NCBI GenBank assembly: GCA_905250125.1
Contig: CAJNOL010001227.1
Span: 1 to 64,000, forward strand
From: Rotaria sordida
Lineage: Eukaryota; Rotifera; Eurotatoria; Philodinida; Philodinidae
Direction: 5' to 3'
DNA length: 64,000 nt
The first letter of the stretch is position 1; every line of letters begins with the position of its first letter. The notes under the pieces were generated by a model. It did not search any database and was not told the origin of the DNA. It was given only the letters and a program-made list of their open reading frames with translations. Shown here piece by piece: positions 25,901 to 36,365 of this stretch. Made by a program: the position numbers and the translations under genes.

Positions 25901-28900
25901 TCCTATAAAGAAGATAGGCATGAGAATTATCTATTTAAGGCCTACCCCTCAAAAATTGATCTCAGATCAGAAACATTCAAATTGCATGAAACTTTCGGGA
26001 TATATTGAGATTGATGCACGATGACTATAGAAAAAGTTTCAGCCCTATAGCACGATGTTTGACAAAGATATTCACCGAACAAGGGTTAAAAATAGCTGGA
26101 TCATATCCAGGCTATACGATTAGGGAGGGGAAGCGGGGGCATTTCCCCCCTCTAAATTTTTTCTTATGTTATAGCTTTCTCCCTGAAAATTTTCATTACG
26201 AGTAGTTAACCGTTTTTACTCAATGGCTTAGAGAAAATGAATCACTTTCAAAAAGAAATATCTCAGACCCAAAGAGAAAATGAATCAGTTTCAGGACGTA
26301 CGATTAGGCGGGGGAAGCTAGGGGATTTTCCTCATCTAAAATTTTTTGTATTATGACTTTCTCCTTGGAAATTTTGTACGAGCACTCACTGATTTCTAAC
26401 ACCGTTTGGAATGAAAGAGAAACAGTAAAATTTCCAAGGAAAACATGTTCGAAATGAAAGAGAAAACAGTAAATTTCAAAGAGAAAATCATTCGAAATGA
26501 AAGGTATAGAGTAAATAAACTTGTTTTCATTCATTTGAAATTTTTTCAAAAGTTTGTTACCGCGAAAAATAGAAAAAGCAAATTTCTAAAATTGAGACAA
26601 GGCGCTCTGACTTTTTCGACCACGAATACGTTTTATTACAGAAAAATTAATGTAAAGAACTGTTTCTCCCTAGTTTTGGGAGACTTTCTCCCTGAGCTTT
26701 TTCCCCCTTTTAACCAAAACCAAACGAAAACTATGGGAGGACCACGAGGGTTGTTACTCTGATGCAATCAACATCATATCAGAATTTTCTCTACTATCAT
26801 TGAGAACATGAAATATCTCAAATAATAAATACATACCACTACTAGCAATTCTTGCTGAAACAACTCTTCGTTGAATATTACTATATCGTAAAGGAAAATC
26901 AGATTCATCGAAAAATTCTGATTCAAGTATAATTCCAGGATGTTCACTATGTGGATTAACATCAAGTAATGAAATGAGATCAGCTGAAAAAAGAAACATT
27001 AAATGAAATTTATTAATAAGAAGAAAAAATGAAATAATTCTTACCTCCAACATAATCATCATCAAAATCTTCATCACCTTCATTATCACGTGCAAGTAAA
27101 TTATTTACAGCCATATTAACATCTAAATTCTATTTATAAAACAGAAAAGAAAAAAAAGCGTTAATAAATTTTTTTATTTTTTTCTTCAAATTCAACTAAC
27201 TGTTCTTTGTAATTCTCGTAGAATAATATTTCGTGATTTTCCTTGAAGAACAACTTGAACCTTAAAAAAAAAAAAAGATAAATAAAACTCATTTAAAAAA
27301 AAAGAATCTCTCATTATTTTTCTATTACTTGTTCAATTAATTCATCGGGTACATTCGATGCCGGAATTATAGGTCTTGAACCAAATATAATTCCTGTTCG
27401 TCCACGTGCTGTACGAATTAAATGATGTCGTTGTCGATTTAATGGATAACCAGTTTGTAATTGTGGTAATAAATCAATTTGTCCATTTGTATTTGTTATA
27501 GGAGTAATAGATGAATTTGATGATAGAACAAGATTTTCAAATGTTGGTCGATCAAAATTATTTAAACGATGAATTGATTGACGTGATTGTGAACGAGTTA
27601 TTTGAGAAGATACATGTTTAACTTTAGTTTTTGTTGTATCTGTTGGATTTAATTCAATTTTATCAGCTTGTATACGAAATGATACACGACATATTCGACC
27701 ATCCTAATATTCAATGATCAAATATAAAAAGAACGACATTGAATTAGATGATCGATTCCAAATTGAGAAATCAAATATATAACATTTTGTAGAGTAAATC
27801 GAGATATATCGAATAGTATATAGTAAATTTTATTTTCATAAGATTTTGAACGATCTGAAGTCAATTTACTACTGATCATAGTAGTTCTTAGTATTAGTCA
27901 AAAGTGTTTGTAAATAATGTTCTGCATGGGTACGAAAAATCGTACCCGGGGCTAATTGCCACTAGGCAGATACCTTTACAGTTATAGTAGTTTTCAAATT
28001 TTTATTTTATATGAAAAAGTATACTATTTAGTTTCTTCCATAAATAGCAATAGAAAAAGGGATCATCTCAAATCCAACAAAAAACAAACAAACGCAAGCG
28101 ATTCAGAATTCATTTAGTGTCTTTCTGCTTCTAAAATTCAATCGATTTCGTTAAATATACGTTTGTCTGCTGCTGATAACACTGGAATGGAACGCAGTGT
28201 AGATGTCATAATTATGGTTACATATATGAATGTTTTCTCCGTCGTCATAATACATGTTCATCTTTTCAATAATTTATTTTCTTCTTCATATGATTCCTTA
28301 TTATCGGTAGATGAGTTTCCATTAAAAACGAATTCTCCGAGTAAAACAATATTATATAGGTCTTTCTGGACGTTCCAAAGGAGAAAATAACGTTTCTCTT
28401 CAAAATAGGATTTTTTGATTTTTACGTTTTCGTGCGTTCCAGATTTCTCTGTCATTTTAAACGCTAGAAAGCTGGGCTTGGTGTCAAAAGAAAGGCAAAA
28501 ATTATCTCTACAATTTAACAGAGTCGAACTTTTTGATTTCCTCATTAATGTTTATAAAAAATTAACTATTCTGAACCTATATCCCTTAGATTTTCATACT
28601 TCATCAGGAAAATTCTCTAAAAACACAAGCTAAGAGAAAATTGAAAAATCAGACTCTGTTAAGTTGTAGTGCCACATCGTGGCTACATTTTAAAACCAAC
28701 CCGACCTTTCCAGCGTTTGAAATGGTGGAGAAATTTGAGACGCACGGAAACCTAAATTTTCATCCATAATCTTAAGCTAACTCTTCGTAAACTCGATCTA
28801 TCGAGCTGAAATTATTACTATGAGGTGTCTAGATCAAGATACACCTTCACTGGAAATTTCATCCAGATTGGATGCTCGAAAAAAAAGTTTCATTTTTGAG

Positions 28901-29724
28901 GAGAAGGCCTCCTTAATCATGATCGAACTGGTTTCTATTCCTATACTTTTATATAAATAGCAGTTTAGAAAAAAATTAAAAATATTTTGAAACATCGAGA
29001 TTTCATATATTGCTGGGTATGATTTTAAATCCGAACTAGAGCCATGCTCTGGGTCTATATTGAATATCTCTGATCATTCTATTTTTGATAGGAAAAAATG
29101 CGATTTTCTAATAATTTATCGCTGTGATCCGTATAAATTGTCCGCAAACACTATTTGAAAATTTCTCAACATGAATATTTGATGGCTAAATTTGCGGACA
29201 ATTTATACAGATCACAGCGATAAATTATTGAAAAATCGCATTTTTTTCTATCAAAAATAGAATGATAAATATTAAAATATAGCTCTACAAAATTGTATAC
29301 AAGGAAAATTTACTAACACTTTTGATTGATACCAATAATCCTTCTGTGAATACACACTACGAATTACATGGTGTATATTAATTTCTCAATTTAGAATAGG
29401 TCACTTAATTCAATAGGATCGTTTTCTTTTTTTTTTTCTTTTTAGTAGAATAAAAATTTACTTGAAGTAAAAAAGCGATATGTCTTGATGAAACTACTGC
29501 TTGTTGTACAGCAAGATTTGTAAATGGAGCAAATACATTTGAACATATACAACCATTTGTTGTTATTTGATCTGATATATCTTGAAGTCTATTAAATAAA
29601 ATAAAAATTTCATTTTGAATTTAACAAAAAAAAAAAAAAAAAAAAGAACAAAATTTTACTTCGATTCAAAATTTTGTTCGGTAATAGGTGATTGTTGAAT
29701 AAATACATGCGTTGAATATTCCAT
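7912..29724 (-). CDS. UBR5: UBR5-type HECT E3 ubiquitin ligase
   Basis: Large nuclear/cytoplasmic N-degron E3 ligase. At least 21 exons encode about 2,700 residues (human 2,799). In order: an N-terminal segment; a UBA domain ([20 protein letters not shown], about 27,200-27,350); a beta-propeller-like region (exon 23,454-24,901); the UBR box ([20 protein letters not shown] to [14 protein letters not shown], near 17,950-18,130); the RCKRVF-like middle region; an MLLE/PABC domain ([20 protein letters not shown], near 9,900-10,000); and a C-terminal HECT domain with catalytic cysteine in [16 protein letters not shown] and the usual end FGFV. Low-complexity Asn/Ser/Thr/Gln runs are frequent. A 100-base N run lies between exons and probably hides coding sequence. 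Seven introns exceed 0.7 kb and most carry foldback elements; the rest are about 50-70 bases. A very short exon near 18,760 could not be confirmed. The start chosen is the first ATG after the acceptor at 29,750. Confidence 0.92.
8840..9250. repeat. Partial copy of a foldback family in UBR5 intron
   Basis: Bases about 8970-9150 match 18,890-19,055 in the same orientation: both carry ATGAACTATGAATA-type and ACTTGAAACTTTG-type words in the same order. Here the second arm is not evident, so this looks like one arm of the element seen complete at 18,851-19,887. It sits in the roughly 0.7 kb intron between two HECT-domain exons. Confidence 0.5.
11373..11884. repeat. Foldback (MITE-like) element, about 185-base arms
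   Basis: Arms at 11,373-11,558 and 11,699-11,884 are inverted copies; shared stretches include TGAGAAATGAAAAATCAAA and AGTCAATTTACTGATAGACG. The spacer is about 140 bases. It lies in the 1.8 kb UBR5 intron before the exon at 9,636-10,287. Related single arms are recognisable at 27,760-27,890 and 29,270-29,390, so it is a dispersed family. Open frames inside it, including one of 136 codons, have no recognisable similarity. Confidence 0.65.
12575..12674. other. Scaffold gap (100 N) inside UBR5
   Basis: Exactly 100 N bases, a common placeholder for a gap of unknown size. The exon before it ends in the middle region (after NLSTNG) and the exon after it starts just before the segment [12 protein letters not shown]. 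In human UBR5 these landmarks are separated by roughly 370 residues that are not seen here. One or more exons are probably missing from the assembly. Confidence 0.9.
13335..14485. repeat. Repeat-bearing UBR5 intron
   Basis: This 1.1 kb intron contains a stretch near 13,850-13,900 (GGCTTTTTCTAGTCTC then TTTATGGGCAAA) related to arms of the foldback at 21,838-23,025. Near 14,270-14,410 are two imperfect direct copies of a GGATCCGAA...CAGCCGA unit about 85 bases apart. No complete element was delimited. Confidence 0.4.
16181..17401. repeat. Nested foldback element with about 250-base arms
   Basis: Outer arms 16,181-16,440 and 17,160-17,401 are inverted copies, starting AATAGCTCTTGAAATTCTCT and ending with its inverse; both include the word for AATATTCCGTCATAAAGTTA with small changes. 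A second palindrome is nested at about 16,681-16,775 and 16,880-16,988, centred on TTTGTTTGAAAGAGCATGTC. A C14-15 run begins near 16,445. The whole sits in a UBR5 intron of about 1.7 kb. No transposase is evident. Confidence 0.65.
18851..19887. repeat. Foldback element with nested palindromes
   Basis: Outer arms about 18,851-18,960 and 19,775-19,887 are inverted copies (CTAACGAGGGAAGGTCTTC at one end, its relative GAAGATCTTCCCGTGTTAG at the other). Two further inverted pairs lie inside: about 19,020-19,100 with 19,190-19,255 (GTGAAAGTTTCAGATCT type), and about 19,270-19,400 with 19,600-19,735 (TATCATTCGATAGGGAA type). It occupies most of the 1.5 kb UBR5 intron before the exon ending at about 20,267. 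Confidence 0.6.
21838..23025. repeat. Large foldback: outer arms enclosing two further palindromes
   Basis: Outer arms at 21,838-21,895 and 22,968-23,025 read GAACGTTTTCAA...CCAATCGCTTTTGAG and its inverse. Enclosed are palindrome A, arms about 21,907-22,190 and 22,247-22,522 with a 56-base loop, and palindrome B, arms about 22,557-22,710 and 22,775-22,939. Arms of A run nearly 285 bases and match closely, including TACCGAGATAT and AGTGGCTTATCTACAAAG. It lies in the UBR5 intron between exons ending at 23,454 and starting at 21,293. Confidence 0.7.
23212..23368. repeat. Short foldback, relative of the 19 kb palindrome
   Basis: Inverted arms of about 65-70 bases meet near 23,285-23,300, with GTGAAAGTTTCAGAT on the left and ATCTGAAACTTTCAC on the right. 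Both arms resemble the nested palindrome at 19,020-19,255. It lies in the same UBR5 intron as the larger foldback at 21,838-23,025. Confidence 0.55.
25090..26745. repeat. Repeat relics in a UBR5 intron
   Basis: About 25,140-25,320 and 25,690-25,815 are rich in GGTAC/GAGTACT words in both orientations, suggesting subterminal repeats of a decayed DNA element. About 25,917-26,090 carries the TAAGGCC...TCAAAAATTGATCTCAG motif shared with other elements of the window. About 26,115-26,210 and 26,298-26,390 are imperfect direct copies of a unit beginning CGATTAGG(G/C)(A/G)GGGGAAGC. No element was delimited end to end. Confidence 0.45.
28431..28747. repeat. Foldback remnant in UBR5 intron
   Basis: CGTGCGTTCCAGATTTCTCT at 28,431 and its inverse near 28,728-28,747 start inverted arms that continue through the TAAACGCTAGAAAG word. 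The inner part (AACAGAGTC and GACTCTGTTAAG) is also inverted. The interior is AT-rich with no recognised gene. Confidence 0.5.
29073..29266. repeat. Near-perfect 76-base inverted repeat (hairpin)
   Basis: Arms at about 29,073-29,149 and 29,190-29,266 match almost base for base (e.g. AATTTATCGCTGTGATC against its inverse), separated by a 40-base loop. The arms are better conserved than those of the other foldbacks here, suggesting a recent insertion or constraint. It is transcribed as intron of UBR5, so a double-stranded RNA hairpin would form in the pre-mRNA. Confidence 0.65.
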
Positions 29725-29749
29725 AAAATAAACAAACAAATGAATCTAT

Positions 29750-29765
29750 CTGAAATAAAAATATT
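29750..29765 (-). promoter_or_regulatory. 3' splice acceptor 25 bases before the UBR5 start codon
   Basis: On the minus strand ATATTTTTATTTCAG precedes the UBR5 ATG by 25 bases and follows the RTF1 stop by about 76 bases. The pyrimidine tract plus CAG is a strong acceptor. With the same arrangement at the next two genes, trans-splicing of a polycistronic transcript is the simplest reading. Confidence 0.5.
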
Positions 29766-29826
29766 AATTTTTTATATATATATATATATATATGAAAGAA
29801 GAAAAAAAAACATAAAAAAAAAAAAA

Positions 29827-32800
29827 CTATTCAGGAAGAATTTTAATCACAACATCAAGTTCAAAATTATGTGATGTAAATAGTTCATCATTATTATCAG
29901 CAAATGATGTAAATGAACCACGTTCATGACTTGTCACCGCTGGAAGTTTTCTTTCTGAAGACTAAAATAATAATAGAAAACAAATATATTAGATATTCAA
30001 AATCAATTGAATAAGTATTTGATATTGATTATAAATAGAATATGTTGAACTCTGAATGTTAGGATTAATTGATTGACCTTTATACGAAAGAGTTAGAAGG
30101 TCAACATTGATTATTTCTTCTGACGAGAATATCTCAATATGGAAAACAAAGTTCATGTCGTTAGAGTCTTCGTACTTTGACATCCGCAATGAAATTTTCT
30201 AATCGAAAACATTAGTCTGCTGTTCTCCCTTTGTTATGAAATATTCAAAAGAGTATATTAAATGTTTCTGATGGATTCTTCAATTTTGAAATTAGTTTTT
30301 TCATATCTAGACTATTCACTATCGATCTGAGAAATCTATTCTTTTAGTACTTAATTGAAGATGACTAAACTATCATTATTAATATTCAAAATCGATCTTC
30401 TATGAAATTGTAAATGTTAAATTCAATACCACACACACACACTGTAAACCATAAATATTTATCTCTGTCATATGAATAAAAGAATTCAGATCTTCTTAGA
30501 ATCTTTATTCTTGAATTATGGCTATTTTAATGAGTTTAGCATCTTCTCTCTTCAGATATCAATTTTGAAAATTTTGTTATATGAAGTAAACTTGATACTT
30601 ATATATTCCTCTTTCAAGATAAGAGATACTAGAACATCTGGTACTTTCATAATGAATTAGTCATCATTGAATACTTGATGTATATAAAATTTGAACTCAA
30701 TAATTGATTTTACAGGGAAACTACGATGTTTTTTTTTTTCGAAAATCTCACTAAAATGATCAATAACTCAGAAATAAAGAGCTAGGAACATAAATTCTTT
30801 TAGATCTTTTTTAGTTTCAATAGAATTTATTTTAAAGTAAATTATCATTTAGCGAGACTCTCTCTTTCATCATGCGAAAAATTTCTCATAATGTAATTAC
30901 AAACTATGCTCTTCTCATTGCCTTTATCATCATATCGAAAATTATAAATCAACTAATGTATAATTAATCCTTTAAGTACCAGCGTACTTTATAAAGTACG
31001 GTTTTTTCGAGTATCTTAATCTTTGAATAATTCGCGAATGCAAAGAGATATTGAGAAGCGGCTTTCTCTATTACATAGAGGAGACCTCGGTGCATATATC
31101 TATATAAGAGTTATAATCCTAACGAGGTCACTCAAGTAGTAAGCCTGATGGATTTTTGGAACACTACCTCTATTCTAAAAAACTTCTTCGCCATCCCCAT
31201 AGGGGGGTACAACCATGAGTCGAAAAGGAATCTGAAGGTTTATTAAAAAGTTTTGATGAGAAATATTCACAACACACACTGCCTCCCATATTAAATATAT
31301 AGTCTCAAAGAAATTTCATCCGTTGGCTGAGCCATAGGCCTGAAAGGATTAAGGCCACCCCCCCCCCCTTTAAAAATCGATCTCACCCCAGGAACATCCA
31401 AATGACATGAAAATTTCAGGAATAGCTCTTTAGTATCTCCAAGTTTTCTCTGTGGGTCTTCATTCTAGACATTTAATTTTTTGTTTGTTTGAAAGAGCAT
31501 GTCAGAATGCAGCGACTCTCGTGGCCCTTTTTTTTTAAAGTCTTACTTTTTAGAGGAAAAAACCGGAGCGAAAGTTCAATGACTCAAAAAACCTCTCTAA
31601 AAATTGTGCTGCTTCGATAGAGATGTTATCTTCTATGATAATAAAAAAGCTTATTTTAAAAAAAGGGCCACGAGAGTCGCTAGCCCTGCACATAAGCTTT
31701 CAAACAAAAAAAAAATATTTGGCTTTATCTCTTACTGTGATGGAGTTCTGCTGGAGATACGTCGTTGAACTCACGTTCTGAGAAAAACGAATTTTGTAAA
31801 AACCGCTTATTTTTTGAATAGGGGGTGACAAAAATCTTCCAGAATTTTCGGAAAAAAAGAAGTGTTGAGTAAAAGCTTTTGTCATTTATGAAAGAGCATT
31901 TGACGAGCTATATCCCCATGAGGTTATCTCAATTTCGATCATTTTGAGGAGGGTGGCCTTAATAAAACTGAAAGATTCTTAGAAACAACTAATTCTTTTG
32001 TTTTAAAAAAAAAAAAGGTCAAATATCTATCGGGATAGCCATTCAACCGCTAAGTTTATCTGGAATCAATCATTTTATGATTATCTTGAACTCAATACGA
32101 ATTGGTTTTTACTCAATATGCTTAACTTCGGTGAAAAAGGAATGTCTAATTGAATATTCATGCACAGAATAATCAATTCGTTTTTTTTTTACTATTTGTC
32201 TATGAATTGATATTTGAGTTGTTGTAATTGCTGCTTTTTTAGCTTTTTGTTCTTCCTAAAACGAAAAAAATTCATATAGTTTTAATTTTTCTTGACTAAT
32301 AAACATACTTCTTCACGTTTCTTCTTTGCTTTTTCTTCATCAGCTGCACGTTGCATATGTAATTCTCGAATTAATTCGTCTTTAGTTTGTTGAGCCTAAA
32401 ATAAATTAATTATTTAAACTGTTCTTTTCTTTTTGAATATTAATATTAACTTTTGAAACAAGGATTGGTGCACATCGACGACGTGTAAATGGATCAGCTT
32501 GTACATTTCGATTTTCTTGAGCTTCACGCTATAGAATAATATTAATATGAAGATTTATTATGATTAATTTTAAAATATATTTATTTACAACTAAAGCATT
32601 TTCAACATTTTGTTGCGTACTTTTTCGGTTTCGTCGATTGATTTGCCTGGAAGAAAAAAAACAAAAAAAAAAGATAAAATAAAATTAATTTTAAATGATA
32701 TGTTACATCATCGAAATTTTTGGCAACATTCTACAGTATCTCTCAATTCGAATCTTCTATTGTACGAATAAGTTTATTCAATATTTTTAAAAAAATTCTA

Positions 32801-34534
32801 ATTTTATGATTATAATTACTTACGTTAAAATTGAATTATTTGCTTTTCGTATTCGATCGATTTCAGAAGCACGTTCTTCCATTTCATCTAATTTTTTTTT
32901 TAATTCATTTTCTCTTTTAGTATCATTTTCATCTCTTGCTATTTCCTAAATAGATTTATAAATATTTAAAGAAATATCTTTTTGTTTTTTTACTAGATCT
33001 TTAAATAATTCTTGTTTTGTCATTGCATAATTAATTGGTGCTTTTCGAAAACGTTTTTTTTCTTCGACAATTTTTGTTATTTCTCTATTACTATAAACAT
33101 AATGTTTAAATTTATTAATTGTTTTTCTTTTATTTTCAACTTGTTCTAATGTTGGTAATGGAATATTCTAAAAAGAAAAGAATTTCTTTTATTGAAATTT
33201 ATTTGATTTTTAATATTTAACCTGTTTAATTGATGTTTCACGCCAACGTTTAAATTCTGAATCGGATATTTCACTATTTGAAACAAATTCAAGACGAAAT
33301 ACACGTTCATTATGTCCATGTCTAAGAAGAAAAAAAAACAAATCATAGAATTTCAATGATTTTGTTCGTTTTTCTTTTTTTTTTTTGTTTATACTTTAAA
33401 CGAAGTCCTTTATTTGTACGTGTTGGACCAAGATTATAGATTTTACCTGTTTCAACAACATCACGAATTTCACAAACCTTAACAAAAATAAAATATTTAT
33501 TGATAAATTAATAAAGAATTTTTAATTAATTTTACACGATAAACCGGTTTACCATTATTTTGTCCAATATTAATTCTAACAAAAGCACCTTTTGCTACAT
33601 CAGCAAAAAATGGTGCATGACACCATCTATATGTTAAAAGTATTATAAATTATTCTTTGGAAATAAAAAAAAAATGATTTACTTTTCCATTCGAAAACGA
33701 GATAAAACCATTGGTTTTAATTCAGATTTTGTTGTTATACGTGTTAATCTTTTATTCCTAGATTCTTCTTTTTGAGAATCTTTCTCATGATCATCAGGTG
33801 ATCTGAAGAAAATAATTTAATTCATTAAAAACAAAAATAAAAATTTCTTTTTAAAATAAAACCGAGATCGTCGACGATGATCATCTTCATCATCAGAACT
33901 TGATGTTGCATAAACATCAGCTACTTTCCATTTTTCTGTTTTCTTTGGTTTAATTGATTTTTCTTTAATTTCATCATCACTAGAAGAAAGATCAACGGGT
34001 TTTGGAAGAGATTTTTTTATTTTTTCATCTATAATACATAAATAAATATAATCAAGTTATAAAATTACAATTAGATTTTCAAAATAACCTTGTTTTTTCT
34101 TTCGTTCTTCAATTAAAACTTTTAATGATTTACTATGTTGTGTTTCTTGTTGTTTTGATGCATTAACTTGTTTTCGACGATTAGCTGATGAATAATCATC
34201 ATCATCATCATCTTGTGCATATATATTAATATCACCAAATAAATTTGTTTTTATTTTTGGTTCATTATTAATATCATCATGATTTGTTATTTTTGATTTA
34301 AGTTTTTTACTTATTTCTTCACTAAGAAAAGAAAAATCTATTTATATATATATATATATATATTAAAGATATAAAAATTATTTTCTTTTACTGATGTTTT
34401 AATACTTCACGTTGTTCATGTCTTTTTAATAATTCTGCTTCACGTTCACGTTCAGATAAATTTTTTAACCATGCACGATCTTCTGCATTACCAAGATATT
34501 TATCATCATAACCATCAACATCTATTTCTATAAA

Positions 34535-34567
<33 letters not shown>

Positions 34568-34685
34568 AAAATAATAATAAATATTAATAAAAATCTAATA
34601 TTATACTTTCTGAATCTAATTGATCATCATCAGAATTTGAGTCACTACTTTGTCGATGTCGTTTTCTTTGCTCGGATTTACTCAT
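29827..34685 (-). CDS. RTF1: RTF1, Paf1-complex transcription elongation factor
   Basis: Nuclear factor linked to the Paf1 complex; its histone-modification domain promotes H2B ubiquitination and its Plus3 domain binds phosphorylated Spt5. About 15 small exons. The acidic/Ser-rich N-terminus starts [39 protein letters not shown]-type sequence matches the conserved helix before the HMD. The Plus3 domain spans [40 protein letters not shown] and [20 protein letters not shown] (about 33,150-33,700). A coiled-coil follows ([36 protein letters not shown]) and then [11 protein letters not shown]. The last exon (about 29,827-29,963) ends in a segment like the family's LFKVHDFDVKIDLQV tail ([18 protein letters not shown]). 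One 2.2 kb intron precedes that exon; the others are about 50-70 bases apart from one of roughly 170. No splice acceptor is visible before its ATG, so it may be the first gene of the cluster. Confidence 0.9.
31345..31970. repeat. Foldback with C-rich motif in the RTF1 intron
   Basis: TTAAGGCCACCCCCCCCCCC at about 31,348 is matched by an inverse GGAGGGTGGCCTTAA near 31,955. Inside is the palindrome with TTTGTTTGAAAGAGCATGTC at about 31,485 and its inverse near 31,690-31,710, around an AAGGGCCACGAGAGTCGC pair. It is the same family as elements at 2,850-3,550 and 16,440-17,160. Confidence 0.6.
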
Positions 34686-35052
34686 TATCAAAAATTGTAA
34701 ATGAAAATATACAATGTAATTATACTCTTCTTTTCATAACCCCTTATTATTCTTTTTCTCTATATTCATATTAACTAAATCGATTATCCAATGAAATTCT
34801 TAAGGAAAGATGGCGCTGAAACAAGAATTTAATTTTTAAGTAAAATCACAATTGATATATAGATAACATGTAAAGAATTTCTTTTTAATAGATTATATAA
34901 TATTTCAAAATGTTTGCCTAATAATATTATGAAACGATTGAATGGGTTTTTTTGTTCTGAATAACTTATGAGAATTGCATCTGCCATGAATGGTATTGCA
35001 AAATTCGTAGAAATTTTCAAATTACATTAGAAATTGGAATATCTATCGATAA
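34686..35052. other. Upstream flank of RTF1
   Basis: AT-rich sequence between the RTF1 start and the hAT element. A promoter for RTF1, and possibly for the whole four-gene cluster, should lie here, but I see no motif that I can name. Confidence 0.3.
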
Positions 35053-35060
35053 GTATCGAA

Positions 35061-36056
35061 CAGAGATGTTGGTGAATAATATTCTTTTGACCCGATCCGC
35101 GGGGTACTTCACGGGCTGTCGCGGGTAAATGGAGATAGTATTTATGAAAAATTCACAAGTTTAGTATATCGATACATTCGTTTTTTTTTTATTCGTCTTA
35201 TTAACACAAATGTTTTGACCATCAAAATATTATCTTTTATCCGTGAATACATGCATAAGTATTACAAAATTTAACTCCTATTATGGTGATAATAATAGCT
35301 GTTCAAAAAAATTGAAAATTAGATAGACTATATATCATTCATTCTCGTTTTATAAAGTGATCTAACCAATAACAAGCCTTTCAATAAGCTTGGTTTTGTA
35401 CGTGATTTGTGAGTACAATAAACAAGAATAACTTGAGGAAAGTGTCTTTCGACAGTAATTGAGCTTGTTAGAAAAGTTTGGCTGATGTATTGACTACAAA
35501 TTATAATAAAAACTGATATACATACGAAAACATAGATTCTTTTGTTGCGCCACTCTGCTCGAAAAAACTAAAAAGACAGAATAAACGGGAAAAATATTAA
35601 GAAAAGATGAAGCGAACGGAGAAAATATGAAGATGCAAAGAAAAAAAACGATCGAACTTAGTATTTTGTACAAGCAAAATTTCAAATGAGAAGCGCATCC
35701 AGGTATGTGTATGCTTCAAAACAATTAGGTGAACGACTATAGTCAATACAAATGATACAGAGACTTTTGATGTTAAAGTAAGAATTAATGAGAAAAACAA
35801 AATCAATTATCGGAGGAAGTTTGAAATGAATGTGTGCATAAATCTATGTAGAAAGAAAAAATTAAAGATGAAAAGCAAAATTCATAAACCGGTTGAATCG
35901 GGTCAAACTCGTGGGTTCACATAAAAATATAACCCGACCCGAGCAACCCGTAAATCTGGAAAATTCTAACCGGTGATCCGTTAGAGGTCCAACCCGGTCC
36001 GCGGGTTACGGGTCGGACGGTTTGAAGCCAAACGGGCTAATCCGTCAACATCTCTG
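35061..36056. mobile_element. Non-autonomous hAT element with perfect 8-base target duplication
   Basis: The 8-mer GTATCGAA occurs at 35,053-35,060 and again at 36,057-36,064, directly flanking a 996-base segment. The segment starts CAGAGATGTTG and ends CAACATCTCTG, an 11-base perfect inverted repeat of the hAT CAG-type. GC-rich subterminal words (GACCCG, GCGGGTAA, CCCGACCCG) occur near both ends, in contrast with the AT-rich core. No transposase frame is visible, so the copy would need enzyme from elsewhere. The intact duplication points to a fairly recent insertion. Confidence 0.8.
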
Positions 36057-36065
36057 GTATCGAAT

Positions 36066-36332
36066 GAAGAATTTTTATAATAATCCTTCACAGATTGACA
36101 AATTTTTTTCCCCAAAAAAATTCCCACATGTGTGGGTATAAAACCACGCTTCATCATAGCTTGTTTTCATATTGTTTTTTTAGGACAATATATTCTTTGA
36201 TTTGAACATATTCAAATATACTTAGAACTGACCAAAAGTTTGGAAGTAAAGAGAAAATCTACATTCACTTATAATCTCTTTTTCGATTTGAATTTGTTCT
36301 CAACTTTTTTTCTGGGGGGGGGGGGGGGGTTT

Positions 36333-36365
<33 letters not shown>

